In this document: positions 54,836 through 63,661 of the stretch, one piece after another
Layout: each line of letters begins with the position of its first letter
How positions within the stretch are numbered: the stretch's first letter is position 1
NCBI RefSeq assembly: GCF_013391765.2
Contig: NZ_JACBGI020000004.1
Span: 62,001-126,000, forward strand
DNA from: Thiomicrorhabdus heinhorstiae
GTDB taxonomy: Bacteria; Pseudomonadota; Gammaproteobacteria; Thiomicrospirales; Thiomicrospiraceae
Length of the DNA: 64,000 nt
Reading direction: 5' to 3'
Notes under the pieces: model-generated
Told to the model about the DNA's origin: nothing
What the model saw: only the letters and a program-made list of their open reading frames with translations
Databases searched by the model: none
Translations under genes and position numbers: made by a program

Positions 54836-54869
54836 TAACGTATTATTTAAAGATAGTACGTAATATTTA
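54836..54869. promoter_or_regulatory. two direct copies of TAACGTAATATTTA upstream of the PstS-like gene
   Basis: TAACGTATTATTTA (54836-54849) and TACGTAATATTTA (54857-54869) are near-identical and start 21 bp apart, two helical turns, so a dimeric regulator could bind one DNA face. A GTGTA-TT-TACAC palindrome follows at 54871. A third copy lies upstream of the HD-GYP gene at 49009. Confidence 0.45.
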
Positions 54870-55045
54870 GTGTATTTACACCTTATCATAGCTCTTTATG
54901 GCTGCTTGAATAAGTTTTTTATGAATGAAATTATTTAGCGAATGAAAAGAAGTTTTTATCATTACTTTGTTTATGGCTTTTCTTCTTATGACAATGAATG
55001 CCGTTAGAATAACGGTCACAATTTTTGCAAGGAAAAAATGATTGT

Positions 55046-55738
55046 ATGAGTGAGTCGGTTTTGGTTACGGCATTAATTGTTGGTTTGCTGGGCGGTGTTC
55101 ACTGTTTAGGTATGTGCGGCGGTGTCGTTGGCGCTTTGACATTCGGTTTAAAAGCAGACATCCAAAGAAGTCGTTTCCGCATGCTGAAGTTTCAGCTGGC
55201 TTATAACTTGGGACGAATCTTGAGTTATGCGTTGATCGGTGCTTTTTTCGGCTTCCTTGGAAGCGGTTTAATGACTTTGGATGGTTTGTTGCCGATACAA
55301 GTGAGTCTCCAGATGTTGGCTGGTTTGCTAATGGTTGCTCTTGGGCTTTATCTTGGTGGCTGGTGGAACGGAATTGTTGTAATTGAGCGTTTCGGACAAT
55401 CTTTATGGGAGAAACTCAAACCGAAAGTACAAAAATACTCGATGGTGGAAAACTATACCCAAGCATGGATTTACGGTTTTCTATGGGGATGGCTGCCGTG
55501 CGGATTGGTCTATAGCATGCTGATCATGGCAATGAGTTCAGGTGGATTACTGGACGGCGCTTTAATTATGCTGTTTTTTGGTCTGGGAACCTTGCCGAAT
55601 CTGCTTCTGATGGGGGTGTTCGCTTTTTACTTTACTCGATTGGCCCGAGCAGTCTGGGTGCGGAGGATCGCAGGTCTGACTGTGGCCTTGTTTGGTTTAT
55701 GGGAATTGTATTCGGCTTTAGCCTTGAGGGTTAATTAA
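55046..55738 (+). CDS. sulfite exporter TauE/SafE-like membrane protein with HCxGMCGG motif
   Basis: The product is 230 residues from the ATG at 55046 (AAGGA ribosome binding site), with about six transmembrane helices. It carries GGVHCLGMCGGVVGAL near residue 16 and a second half with WGWLPCGLVYSMLIMA, the two Cys-containing helix ends typical of this subgroup. The subgroup is usually filed with TauE/SafE and is often found near cytochrome oxidase assembly genes; the Cys/His motifs suggest metal or thiol handling rather than sulfite export. It differs clearly from the TauE protein at 16423. Confidence 0.82.
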   Translation: MSESVLVTALIVGLLGGVHCLGMCGGVVGALTFGLKADIQRSRFRMLKFQLAYNLGRILSYALIGAFFGFLGSGLMTLDGLLPIQVSLQMLAGLLMVALGLYLGGWWNGIVVIERFGQSLWEKLKPKVQKYSMVENYTQAWIYGFLWGWLPCGLVYSMLIMAMSSGGLLDGALIMLFFGLGTLPNLLLMGVFAFYFTRLARAVWVRRIAGLTVALFGLWELYSALALRVN

Positions 55739-55759
55739 TTCTTAAATTTGAATTTAGGG

Positions 55760-55794
55760 CAATAAAAAAGGCGCTTTTAGCGCCTTTTTTATTG
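55760..55794. terminator. strong bidirectional rho-independent terminator
   Basis: CAATAAAAAAGGCGC-TTTTA-GCGCCTTTTTTATTG is a perfect 15-bp inverted repeat with flanking A and T runs, between two convergent genes. Confidence 0.93.
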
Positions 55795-55818
55795 AATGCT
55801 TGAATGTAGAGGATTCAA

Positions 55819-57147
55819 TTATTCTTCTTTGTAATCGTTTTCAGCAAGTGCGTAATCTACTTTGATGTTCAAAGCGTTTAGCAATAAGCCCATACCGTTA
55901 AGAATACGGTATTCAGCGATCAAGTGATCATGCTGGCTTGATACCAAAGCACGCTGTGCGCTGATGTACTCGTCTTCGGTGTTCAATAGATCCAACAGTG
56001 AACGACGTCCTAAGCTGAATTGTTTGCGGTAACCCTGCAAAGTCGCCAAGGTCAGGTCTTTGTGTTTTTGCATGAATTCAAGCTGGTCGCGGATATATTT
56101 TTCAGCGTTCCAAGCATAATGCATGTTTTCAATGATTTGACGACGTGTTGTGTTTCGAACTTCAGCCGCTTGGTGAACAGAAGCAGCTACTTTGTCCAGG
56201 TTAGCGTCATCTTTGCCGCCGTTGAAAAGGTTGTAACTGACGCGCAACATTGCTTGGAAGTTCTCGCTTTTGCCTTCAATTCCGTTAATGTTTTCATCCC
56301 AAGTTTGTTTCACGTCTACATCGACACGTGGGTAGAAAGCACTTTCGGCAACGTCATACTGATAGCGAACAGTTGCAATGTCGGCATTTGCTGAACGCAT
56401 TGCAGGGTGCTCGATCAAAGCAGTGTTAACGGCATCTTCCAGTTTTTCCGGGAATTTGTAGCTGAAGGTTGGTTTGACAAGATCGGAATCAGGCATACGA
56501 CCTAGAACACGTTCGAAACGGGCCAGGGTATCGCGATAATTATTACGTTCGGCAATCAAGTTTGAGCTTGCTAGAGAAAGACGTGCTTTAGCCTGGTCGA
56601 CTTCGACAGAGTTACCGACACCGGCTTGGTTACGTTGGATAATTTGATCAAGGATGCGCTGATGGGTTTCATGGCTTTGTTGTGCCAGACGTAGAAGCTC
56701 TTGTTCCTTTAGCAGGTTTACATAGGCTTCTACCATGCTTAGAGCAATTTCATTCGCCTTTGCTTGTGCAGAGTAACCTGCAGAATCCAAACGGGCTTGT
56801 TGACGTGTAATTTCGGATTGCGTTGCAAAACCTTCGAATAAGTTTTGTGAGACCGTTACTGCGGCTTCTTTTCGGGTAAGATCGGTATCAGCCGTTTTAG
56901 TGGTGATTTTTTCTTGACCAATCCCTGCGCCCAAATCGATTTTTGGTAGCCAACCACCTTCAGCGCCGCGCAGATCAGCTTGCACACCTTGATGGGCTTT
57001 TACCTGTTCTCTAAATTCGGGATTATGCAAAATAGCATCTTCAACCGTTGGGACAAGTTCAATAGCATGAGCAGTACCAACACTGAGATTACTCAGGATG
57101 AAAGCGCTGCTTAAGGCCGCAAATAATTTTGGGAAACGTCTGCGCAT
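55819..57147 (-). CDS. TolC-family outer-membrane channel (LapE-type)
   Basis: The product is 442 residues. A signal peptide ends near AHA-I. The body holds the two TolC repeats of long amphipathic helices (NPEFREQVKAHQGVQADLRG, ARLDSAGYSAQAKANEIALS, ERNNYRDTLARFERVLG, RTPSD-free NTTRRQIIENMHYAWNAEKY) and a C-terminal QFSLGRRSLLDLLNTEDEYI stretch that is characteristic of type I secretion TolC proteins. It would provide the outer-membrane exit for the LapB/LapC transporter encoded upstream. A LuxR gene sits between it and lapC. Confidence 0.9.
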   Translation of the reverse strand: MRRRFPKLFAALSSAFILSNLSVGTAHAIELVPTVEDAILHNPEFREQVKAHQGVQADLRGAEGGWLPKIDLGAGIGQEKITTKTADTDLTRKEAAVTVSQNLFEGFATQSEITRQQARLDSAGYSAQAKANEIALSMVEAYVNLLKEQELLRLAQQSHETHQRILDQIIQRNQAGVGNSVEVDQAKARLSLASSNLIAERNNYRDTLARFERVLGRMPDSDLVKPTFSYKFPEKLEDAVNTALIEHPAMRSANADIATVRYQYDVAESAFYPRVDVDVKQTWDENINGIEGKSENFQAMLRVSYNLFNGGKDDANLDKVAASVHQAAEVRNTTRRQIIENMHYAWNAEKYIRDQLEFMQKHKDLTLATLQGYRKQFSLGRRSLLDLLNTEDEYISAQRALVSSQHDHLIAEYRILNGMGLLLNALNIKVDYALAENDYKEE

Positions 57148-57188
57148 AATTAATTTTCTCCAATTACGGTTTCTCTGTAGAAATAATA

Positions 57189-57782
57189 TTACCAGTTTTT
57201 TATTTTTAGGGCTAAGGCCAAACGATCCGATACCTCAAGCTTTTGAAAAATATTATGCAAGTGGGCTTTTACGGTTCGTTCTGTTATGTTCAGTTGCTTA
57301 GCAATCTGTTTATTACTAAGACTTTCAAGCACGAGCTCAGCGGTCGCCAATTCTCGCACTGTTAATAAGTTTTTCCAATTATCATTCGCTTGCTTTGCCG
57401 GCTGCATGGCGGCAAACATGCTTTGCATCAGGGATTGCCCTAACCAAACATTACCCGATTTGATCGTATCAATGGCCTGTTTGATACGGTCGATTGTCGA
57501 ATAAGTATTCAGGTATCCTTTGATCCCTAGTTGGAAGAGCTTTAATCCCTCAGAGTCTGTGGGTGTGTTACTTAGAGCTAATATATCAAAATTTAATTGA
57601 CATAGTTTATTAATTTGCTCTATTTGCACTTCCCTGCCAATCTGGATCATTAACAATTGCCCGTTTGCTGCATTATGTCCCAATTCTGCTAATGATTTCA
57701 ACACCTCTGCATCATTGTCACATGCTTGTAACCAATTAGGCAGAGCTTTTTCTTCGTAAGCATAGAGTAGTGTTCGCTTCAT
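57189..57782 (-). CDS. LuxR-type regulator with a degenerate receiver
   Basis: The product is 197 residues. The C-terminal helix-turn-helix (about 139-192) is a normal LuxR/NarL type: LTVRELATAELVLESLSNKQ, IAKQLNITERTVKAHLHNIF. The N-terminal 120 residues follow the receiver fold but lack the acidic pair at the first strand and have no Asp at the phosphorylation position (LLMIQIGREVQ); the conserved Lys is also not evident. It probably works without phosphorylation. It lies inside the secretion operon between lapC and the TolC gene and may control it. Confidence 0.85.
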   Translation of the reverse strand: MKRTLLYAYEEKALPNWLQACDNDAEVLKSLAELGHNAANGQLLMIQIGREVQIEQINKLCQLNFDILALSNTPTDSEGLKLFQLGIKGYLNTYSTIDRIKQAIDTIKSGNVWLGQSLMQSMFAAMQPAKQANDNWKNLLTVRELATAELVLESLSNKQIAKQLNITERTVKAHLHNIFQKLEVSDRLALALKIKNW

Positions 57783-57893
57783 TATTCATGACCTTAATCT
57801 CAGCCATCGTGAAACTAGCTGGCTATTTTAACGGATAATGGCCGGATGGATATTTTAAAGACTGATGTGTAATTCAGCTTCCTTTATATTGTA

Positions 57894-59249
57894 TTACGAC
57901 TCTCTCAATGCCAAATCTTTGGTTTTGATGATCGGTTTCAGAATGTAATCCAGCACAGTATGTTTTCCAACGATAATATCTACATCAGCTGTCATACCAG
58001 GAAGTAGATATAGAGGGTCATTCTCTTTTCCTAAATGGTTTTTATCGGTCTTGATTTTAGCCAAATAGTAACTGTTGCCCTCATCGTCAGTAATGGTATC
58101 GGCGGAAATGCCTATCACTGAACCGTCTAGACCGCCGTAAATCGAGAAATCATAGGCGGTAAATTTTACTTTTGCTTTTAAGCCCGGATACAAGAAACCA
58201 ATGTCTGCCGGTTTAATGCGCGTTTCCAGAATTAAAGAGTCGTCGTCAGGAACGATTTCGACGATGTCGCTACCTGGCTGGACAACCCCACCGATCGTGT
58301 TGACGAACATCTGTTTAATTGTACCGTGTACCGGTGACTTGATGTCGGTACGGTTAACGCGGTCTTTCAGAGCGACTTTGGACTTTTCCAGTTGGGATTT
58401 CTCGGCCAAGACCTTGTTCAATTCCTCGTGTGCATCGTTCATGAATTGCTCTTTTGCTTCGATTCGCTTGGCACGGTTCTCGGTAATTTGCGATTGCAGT
58501 CGAGGAATTTTATTTTGCACGCCTTTGAGCTTTGTCAAAACATCGTTTTCCTGACGCTGCAATTTCAATAGATCCACTTCTGATGCAACGCCTTGGCGTA
58601 CCAGAGGTTGCATTAAATTTACTTCTTTTGAAATAAGAGAAAGGGAGCGTTTCAGCTGCTGCTGTTCTCCTAGTGTTCCGCGCAGTTCGATTTTCTTTTG
58701 TTCAATCTGCTCAATAATAATTGCGTCGTCGCTCTCGCGTTGTTTCTGGCGGGCAAGATACAGCTCGTATTCACGATTATAGAGTGCTTGAACAGGTTCG
58801 TTATCGGTGATGGTGACTCTTTGAAGCGGTTTGTCGAAAGCCTCGGCGGCCAAACGCTGTGCCCTGGCAATTAACTGCGCTTCCTTGATTTCACTTTCAC
58901 CGTAAGAACTGGCAAATTGTGTGTTGTCCAGTTTAAGAAGAGTTTGGCCTTTCTTTACCTTATCACCGGGATGGATATAGAGCTCTTCAACAATCCCACC
59001 TTCCAGGTTTTGAATAATTTGGATCTGAGTGGAAGGAACGACTTTCCCTGTTCCGCGAACGATTTTATCCAGTTCAGCAAAATTGGCCCAAGCCACCGAC
59101 CAGATCAGAACTAATAATACGACCCAAACCACAATTTGAGAGCGGGAAGTCGGCTTCTCCAAGGTCGCTTGACTCAAGCTTGACATGAACTCGAGGTCAT
59201 TTTCTTGTAGCTGCGTTTTCGATTTTTTTATCAAGTTTTTAAACTGCAT
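57894..59249 (-). CDS. lapC: type I secretion membrane fusion protein, LapC/HlyD family
   Basis: The product is 451 residues. A cytoplasmic N-terminus leads to one transmembrane helix (about 34-52), then VRGTGKVVPSTQIQIIQNLEGGIVEELYIHPGDKVKKGQ (as successive biotinyl-lipoyl-like pieces), a long coiled coil (about 115-290) and the C-terminal barrel with LLPGMTADVDIIVGKHTVLDY, the RTX-secretion HlyD signature. It bridges the inner-membrane ATPase LapB and the outer-membrane TolC protein. The gene is 19 bp after lapB. Confidence 0.9.
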   Translation of the reverse strand: MQFKNLIKKSKTQLQENDLEFMSSLSQATLEKPTSRSQIVVWVVLLVLIWSVAWANFAELDKIVRGTGKVVPSTQIQIIQNLEGGIVEELYIHPGDKVKKGQTLLKLDNTQFASSYGESEIKEAQLIARAQRLAAEAFDKPLQRVTITDNEPVQALYNREYELYLARQKQRESDDAIIIEQIEQKKIELRGTLGEQQQLKRSLSLISKEVNLMQPLVRQGVASEVDLLKLQRQENDVLTKLKGVQNKIPRLQSQITENRAKRIEAKEQFMNDAHEELNKVLAEKSQLEKSKVALKDRVNRTDIKSPVHGTIKQMFVNTIGGVVQPGSDIVEIVPDDDSLILETRIKPADIGFLYPGLKAKVKFTAYDFSIYGGLDGSVIGISADTITDDEGNSYYLAKIKTDKNHLGKENDPLYLLPGMTADVDIIVGKHTVLDYILKPIIKTKDLALRES

Positions 59250-59268
59250 TAGCTATGTCCTGCGAGAC

Positions 59269-61476
59269 TTATTCGTTTTTATTCAATTTACCGGTTTTCA
59301 GAGCTTCCAAGACGTTCTCTTTACGGCCGTCGGCAATCAGTTTGCCGTTGTCGATAACCATTAAGCGTTCGGTCAATTGCAGAATGCTCATTTTATGTGT
59401 TACGACAAGAGTCGTGCTGTTGAGGATGCCTTTCTTCAAACGTTCGATCATGGTCTGCTCGGAACGGGCGTCCATGGCATTCGTCGGTTCGTCAAACATA
59501 TAGATCGCAGCATCAAACAGCAGGGCTCGTGCGACCCCGATACTTTGACGCTGACCGCCGGATAGCGATTTACCGCCTTCGGTAATATTTAAGCTATAGC
59601 CGGACGGATGCTTACGAATGAAATCGTCCACGCCTGCAAGCTTGGCGGCCTTAATAATTGCTTCATCGTCGATGTAAGGAGCGCGGTAAGCGATATTGTC
59701 GCGGACATCGCCTTTGAACAGAGTGACATCCTGTTGTACATAGTTGATATTGCGACGCAGCTCGGCCGGGTCCAATTGGGTGATGTCGATACCGTCGATC
59801 AGGATGCTGCCTTCATTCGGTTTATAAAAGCCCAGAATCAATTTTTGAATAGTCGATTTGCCAGAGCCGATACGGCCGATAATCCCGACTTTTTCACCCG
59901 GTTCCAGAACGAAGCTGACGTTGTTCAGTGCCGGTTTGCGCTCGCCCGGATAAGTAAAACTGACATTATTGAACTCGATTTTTCCTTCGAATTTGGGGTG
60001 TTGAATGAAGCGTTTATTTAATGGACGCTCGACTTCTTTTTCCATCAATTCGTTCAAAGAGTTCAGGGCGGTTCTGGTTTGCAGATAGCTGGTTGCCAAG
60101 CTGGCAAATTGTCCCATAGGGCCAACGGCTCTCTGGCTCAGCATGACCGCTGCGATCAGTCCACCCATTGTCAGATCACCGTCGGTAATCAGGTAAACAC
60201 CAACGATAATAATGACTACGGTGCTGAGCTGCTGGAAGAATTCGGTTACTCGTGCAATGGAATTCTGCAGCATTTTGGATTTGACACTGGCTTGGGCGAT
60301 TTCACCGACAGCCTGTTCCCATTGCCATTGTGCACGGGCTTCGACGCCGAGGGATTTGATGGTATCCATGGCGGTTAAGGTTTCAATCAGAACGGCATTT
60401 TTCTGGTTGTTGGCTTCGTAGGTCGCTTCGATACTGCGCTGGATCGGCCCGGTGAGGAACAGGCTGTAGAGCAGAATGATCGAGATAATCGCAATCGGTA
60501 CCCAGACGATGCTGCCGGCGATATAGAAGATAACCAGTAGGAAGATAATAACGAACGGCAAATCGACCACTGCGGCGATGGTCCCCGAGGTGAAGAAATT
60601 CCGGATAGTATCGAATTCGCGCAGAATATTGGCGAAAGCCCCGATCGATCCATAACGATTGGACATGGTTAAACCAAGCGTCTGTTCAAACAGACGGGAA
60701 GACATCAGTATGTCGCTTTTTTTACCGGCGATTTCCAGGAAGTAGGAACGCAGATACTTGAGTACGAAGTCGAAAATATATATTACGCTGACGCCGATCG
60801 CCAATACCCAGAGTGATTCGGTCGCATCGTTCGGAACGATCCGGTCATAGACGTTCATGACGAACAATGGTGTGGCAACGATAAAGACGTTGATAATAAA
60901 TGAGGCAAGTAAAACGTCGCGGTAGATCGACTTTGATTCCCATAATGTGCTCCAGAACCAGTGTCCCTCTTCCAGACCGATCAGGTTCTCTCTTTTCTTA
61001 TCGTGGTGAATCTTATTGGTTAAATAGACTGCGTAGCCACTGTAATCCTGTTGCAGTTTCTCGATCGGAATAATGATTTCGCCTTCATCGGCTTCCGGCG
61101 TAATGATGCTGGCACTGCCGCTATCGACATCGATCGATTCCAGAATGCAGGCGCGATCGTTGTTTAGAACCAGAATACAGGGCAAAACCAGGTTGGGAAT
61201 GTTCTCAAGCGGACGTTCTTTGAAAGCAGCGATCAAATTGGCTCTTTCGGCAGCTCGTATGAAAAGTTCCGGTGTAATCTGCTCGTTATGAATCGGCAAA
61301 CCGGCTATTAAAGCGTCTTTTGAATGGGATTTGCGATTCAGCTTGGTATAGAGAACCAGACAGTCCAGTAATTCGTTCTGGATTTCTTTGTGTATTGATT
61401 TGCCAGAGGAGCTTACCGTCGAGTCAGCCGCTTTAGCATCGGGAGAATGCACGCCATTCTGTGTACTTTCAGACAT
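59269..61476 (-). CDS. lapB: type I secretion ABC transporter, LapB family
   Basis: The product is 735 residues. The N-terminal C39-like domain (about 35-165) has no catalytic Cys/His pair (NELLDCLVLYTKLNRKSHSK), making it an inactive substrate-docking CLD as in adhesin exporters. A six-helix ABC transmembrane domain (about 185-470) and an ATPase domain follow: Walker A GRIGSGKST (about 537), signature SLSGGQRQSIGVARALL, Walker B AIYMFDEPTNAMD and switch VVTHK. It would export a LapA-type giant adhesin, which is not encoded in this window. Confidence 0.92.
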   Translation of the reverse strand: MSESTQNGVHSPDAKAADSTVSSSGKSIHKEIQNELLDCLVLYTKLNRKSHSKDALIAGLPIHNEQITPELFIRAAERANLIAAFKERPLENIPNLVLPCILVLNNDRACILESIDVDSGSASIITPEADEGEIIIPIEKLQQDYSGYAVYLTNKIHHDKKRENLIGLEEGHWFWSTLWESKSIYRDVLLASFIINVFIVATPLFVMNVYDRIVPNDATESLWVLAIGVSVIYIFDFVLKYLRSYFLEIAGKKSDILMSSRLFEQTLGLTMSNRYGSIGAFANILREFDTIRNFFTSGTIAAVVDLPFVIIFLLVIFYIAGSIVWVPIAIISIILLYSLFLTGPIQRSIEATYEANNQKNAVLIETLTAMDTIKSLGVEARAQWQWEQAVGEIAQASVKSKMLQNSIARVTEFFQQLSTVVIIIVGVYLITDGDLTMGGLIAAVMLSQRAVGPMGQFASLATSYLQTRTALNSLNELMEKEVERPLNKRFIQHPKFEGKIEFNNVSFTYPGERKPALNNVSFVLEPGEKVGIIGRIGSGKSTIQKLILGFYKPNEGSILIDGIDITQLDPAELRRNINYVQQDVTLFKGDVRDNIAYRAPYIDDEAIIKAAKLAGVDDFIRKHPSGYSLNITEGGKSLSGGQRQSIGVARALLFDAAIYMFDEPTNAMDARSEQTMIERLKKGILNSTTLVVTHKMSILQLTERLMVIDNGKLIADGRKENVLEALKTGKLNKNE

Positions 61477-61659
61477 CCCTTTCCTCGTTATTTCTTTTAT
61501 ATATTCTTAACATTTGTGCGGGTTACCGAATATTAGCATAACTGCCCCCCGCTGTAAGAGTTGTTTCGGCAGGTGCAAGAAGATATTAAGTTTTTTCTCT
61601 CGAGAGGGGAGTGAACTTAAGCTTGTCTTCATTTTTGCAGTGAACAGGGAATCGTGAAG

Positions 61660-61683
61660 GGATCGGCAGATACTTGCCGATCC
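61660..61683 (-). terminator. hairpin downstream of lapD, terminator-like
   Basis: GGATCGGCA-GATACT-TGCCGATCC is a perfect 9-bp stem starting 11 bp beyond the lapD stop. There is no T-run on the minus strand, so it may be an attenuator or mRNA-stabilising hairpin before lapB rather than a full terminator. Confidence 0.45.
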
Positions 61684-61693
61684 GGTGAAAAGC

Positions 61694-63625
61694 CTAGCTG
61701 AGTTTTTGCGGCGCTCCGAACAGATAGCCTTGGAAGCCATCGATGCCCAGTTCGTCAAAGGCCTGTCTTTGTGCTTCGGTTTCGACAGCCATAGCAATGA
61801 TCTTAATGTCAAAGTGGCTTGTCATATCGCGAAGTTTTTCGACATAGTTGCGCGTCATTTCATTGCTCTCGATCGAACGGGCGAAAGAGGCATCCAGTTT
61901 GATGTAATCCGGTTTCAGTTTCTGCAGGTAGAGAATATTGGCGAAGTGGCTGCCGAAATGATCGATCCCGATACGGATGCCAAGATCTGTTGCTTGTTGA
62001 ATAAATCCGGTAACCAGGGTTTTATTGTTGAGTATCAGCTGTTCAGGCAATTCGATAGAAGCATTTGGTGAAGGTAAACGAGCCAGCTGCTCCAGCAAGC
62101 GACTACGTGAACTCTCATCCTGGAGCGATTGCAGTGAAATATTGACTGCCGGGTTAATGCATCCGTCATGTTTTTCAAGATAACGATGACACAGCTCGAT
62201 GGTTTTCGAGTCCAGCTCGGCCATGCGTTCAAATTTTTCAAACAGGGGTATAAAGAATGCCGCACTTCGCAGGGTGCCGTCGCTCTCCTGCATGCGAAGC
62301 AGCAGTTCCATTTGGGTTTGATCCCCTTGGCGGTCGACAACGGGTTGCTCGAAGAGTAAAAAGGATTGTTGCAGGTATTGGTCAAGCAAGTGTTTTTCCT
62401 GAGCCAGGTCTTCATTGCTTTCGCTTTGTGCATCCTCGATGTAAATCAGGTTTTCATGCTTATCTCGCAGCTGTTGAATGCCGAAGTCAAGCTGGCTCAT
62501 GACGCTGGCACGGCTTTTTCCAGGCGAGTAGCGGCAGACCGAAGACGATAAATAGGTTGCTTGCGGATCAATGGAACATCCCTGCAATGTATTCGGCGTA
62601 TCGGAAAGGATCTCCTCAAGTACGGAACGAATTTGCCGCGGTGATTTTCCAGGAACCAATACCGCAATTTCACTGCCGTTCAGCCGTCCGAAAGAAATAT
62701 TGTGCTGTGAAAAATTCTCTTTCAACAGGCCGGCCAGATGACGAATGAAATTATCGGTATTGGCGTAGCCGAAGTGGTTGTTTAATTCTTTAAGTTTATG
62801 AATATGCAGCAGGGCAATACTGCCGTCGACCATTTCCTGCTTGATGTCCAGGAAGCTGTCGAAGACCATTTCGAAGTGTTTGCGGTTGCTGAATTCGGTG
62901 ACTTGATCCTGATAAGCCAGTTTTTGCAGACGTTGTGTTGCTGCGGCATCGCGATCGAAAATCGCTTTAAGCTTTTCGATCATGGTATTCATCGCTATGA
63001 CGACCTGGCGTAACTCCATGGTTTTAGGTAATTTTTCCTGCAGGATATACTCTTTGTCGACTACGGCTTTGGCTTGTTCCTGAACGCGTTTCAGTGGTGA
63101 GAGAAGGAGCTTGAGACTCAATACCAGCAGCAGGATTGATAGCACCGCAGCGATACCGAAACTCGACATTAGGTTTAAAAAGTTCTGCCAGAGTTCAACG
63201 TAGGCGTAACCCGGATGACTGGTGACGCTCAGCGTTCCGAGAGGCGTCCAGCCCGCTTGGACCATTGCCTGTGCTTCAGGCGTTTTCAATGGGATTTGAT
63301 TGATAAACCAGCTGGGAATGCCTTCGATCTGTTTGGCGTTCTGACGATGGTATAAGACTTTCCCATCCATGTCTGTCAGGGTGATTTGTTTGTAATAGCC
63401 GCGATCGAAGACGGCGTTAATCATGGTTTCCATCACCGCTAGATCATTCGGATCGGGAATCGTGCTGAGAGACAAGCCGAGGGAAGTCGCGGTATCTTGA
63501 GCATGGGCGCCAAGCTGTTCTTGCAGGAACTGTTTGGTTGAGGCAAGATTCAAGATGAATATACCGGCCAGGAGCACCAAAAGAATGCTGCTGATAAGTA
63601 GAGATATTTGTTTGTAAAGGCTCAT
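61694..63625 (-). CDS. lapD: c-di-GMP receptor LapD (degenerate GGDEF-EAL)
   Basis: The product is 643 residues: TM1 (about 7-28), a periplasmic output domain (about 33-150) with the conserved Trp-rich GWTPLGTLSVTSHPGYAYVE, TM2 (about 155-175), HAMP, GGDEF and EAL. The GGDEF motif is degraded to RLNGSEIAV, and the EAL domain keeps ELLLRM but has IDHFGSH where active enzymes have DDFG-T. It should therefore bind c-di-GMP without making or breaking it. In characterised systems ligand-bound LapD sequesters the periplasmic protease LapG and so keeps the adhesin on the surface. lapG lies 36 bp upstream. Confidence 0.92.
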   Translation of the reverse strand: MSLYKQISLLISSILLVLLAGIFILNLASTKQFLQEQLGAHAQDTATSLGLSLSTIPDPNDLAVMETMINAVFDRGYYKQITLTDMDGKVLYHRQNAKQIEGIPSWFINQIPLKTPEAQAMVQAGWTPLGTLSVTSHPGYAYVELWQNFLNLMSSFGIAAVLSILLLVLSLKLLLSPLKRVQEQAKAVVDKEYILQEKLPKTMELRQVVIAMNTMIEKLKAIFDRDAAATQRLQKLAYQDQVTEFSNRKHFEMVFDSFLDIKQEMVDGSIALLHIHKLKELNNHFGYANTDNFIRHLAGLLKENFSQHNISFGRLNGSEIAVLVPGKSPRQIRSVLEEILSDTPNTLQGCSIDPQATYLSSSVCRYSPGKSRASVMSQLDFGIQQLRDKHENLIYIEDAQSESNEDLAQEKHLLDQYLQQSFLLFEQPVVDRQGDQTQMELLLRMQESDGTLRSAAFFIPLFEKFERMAELDSKTIELCHRYLEKHDGCINPAVNISLQSLQDESSRSRLLEQLARLPSPNASIELPEQLILNNKTLVTGFIQQATDLGIRIGIDHFGSHFANILYLQKLKPDYIKLDASFARSIESNEMTRNYVEKLRDMTSHFDIKIIAMAVETEAQRQAFDELGIDGFQGYLFGAPQKLS

Positions 63626-63661
63626 GCTTTCAGTCCTTACGACCCGCTGATCGTTGATAGT

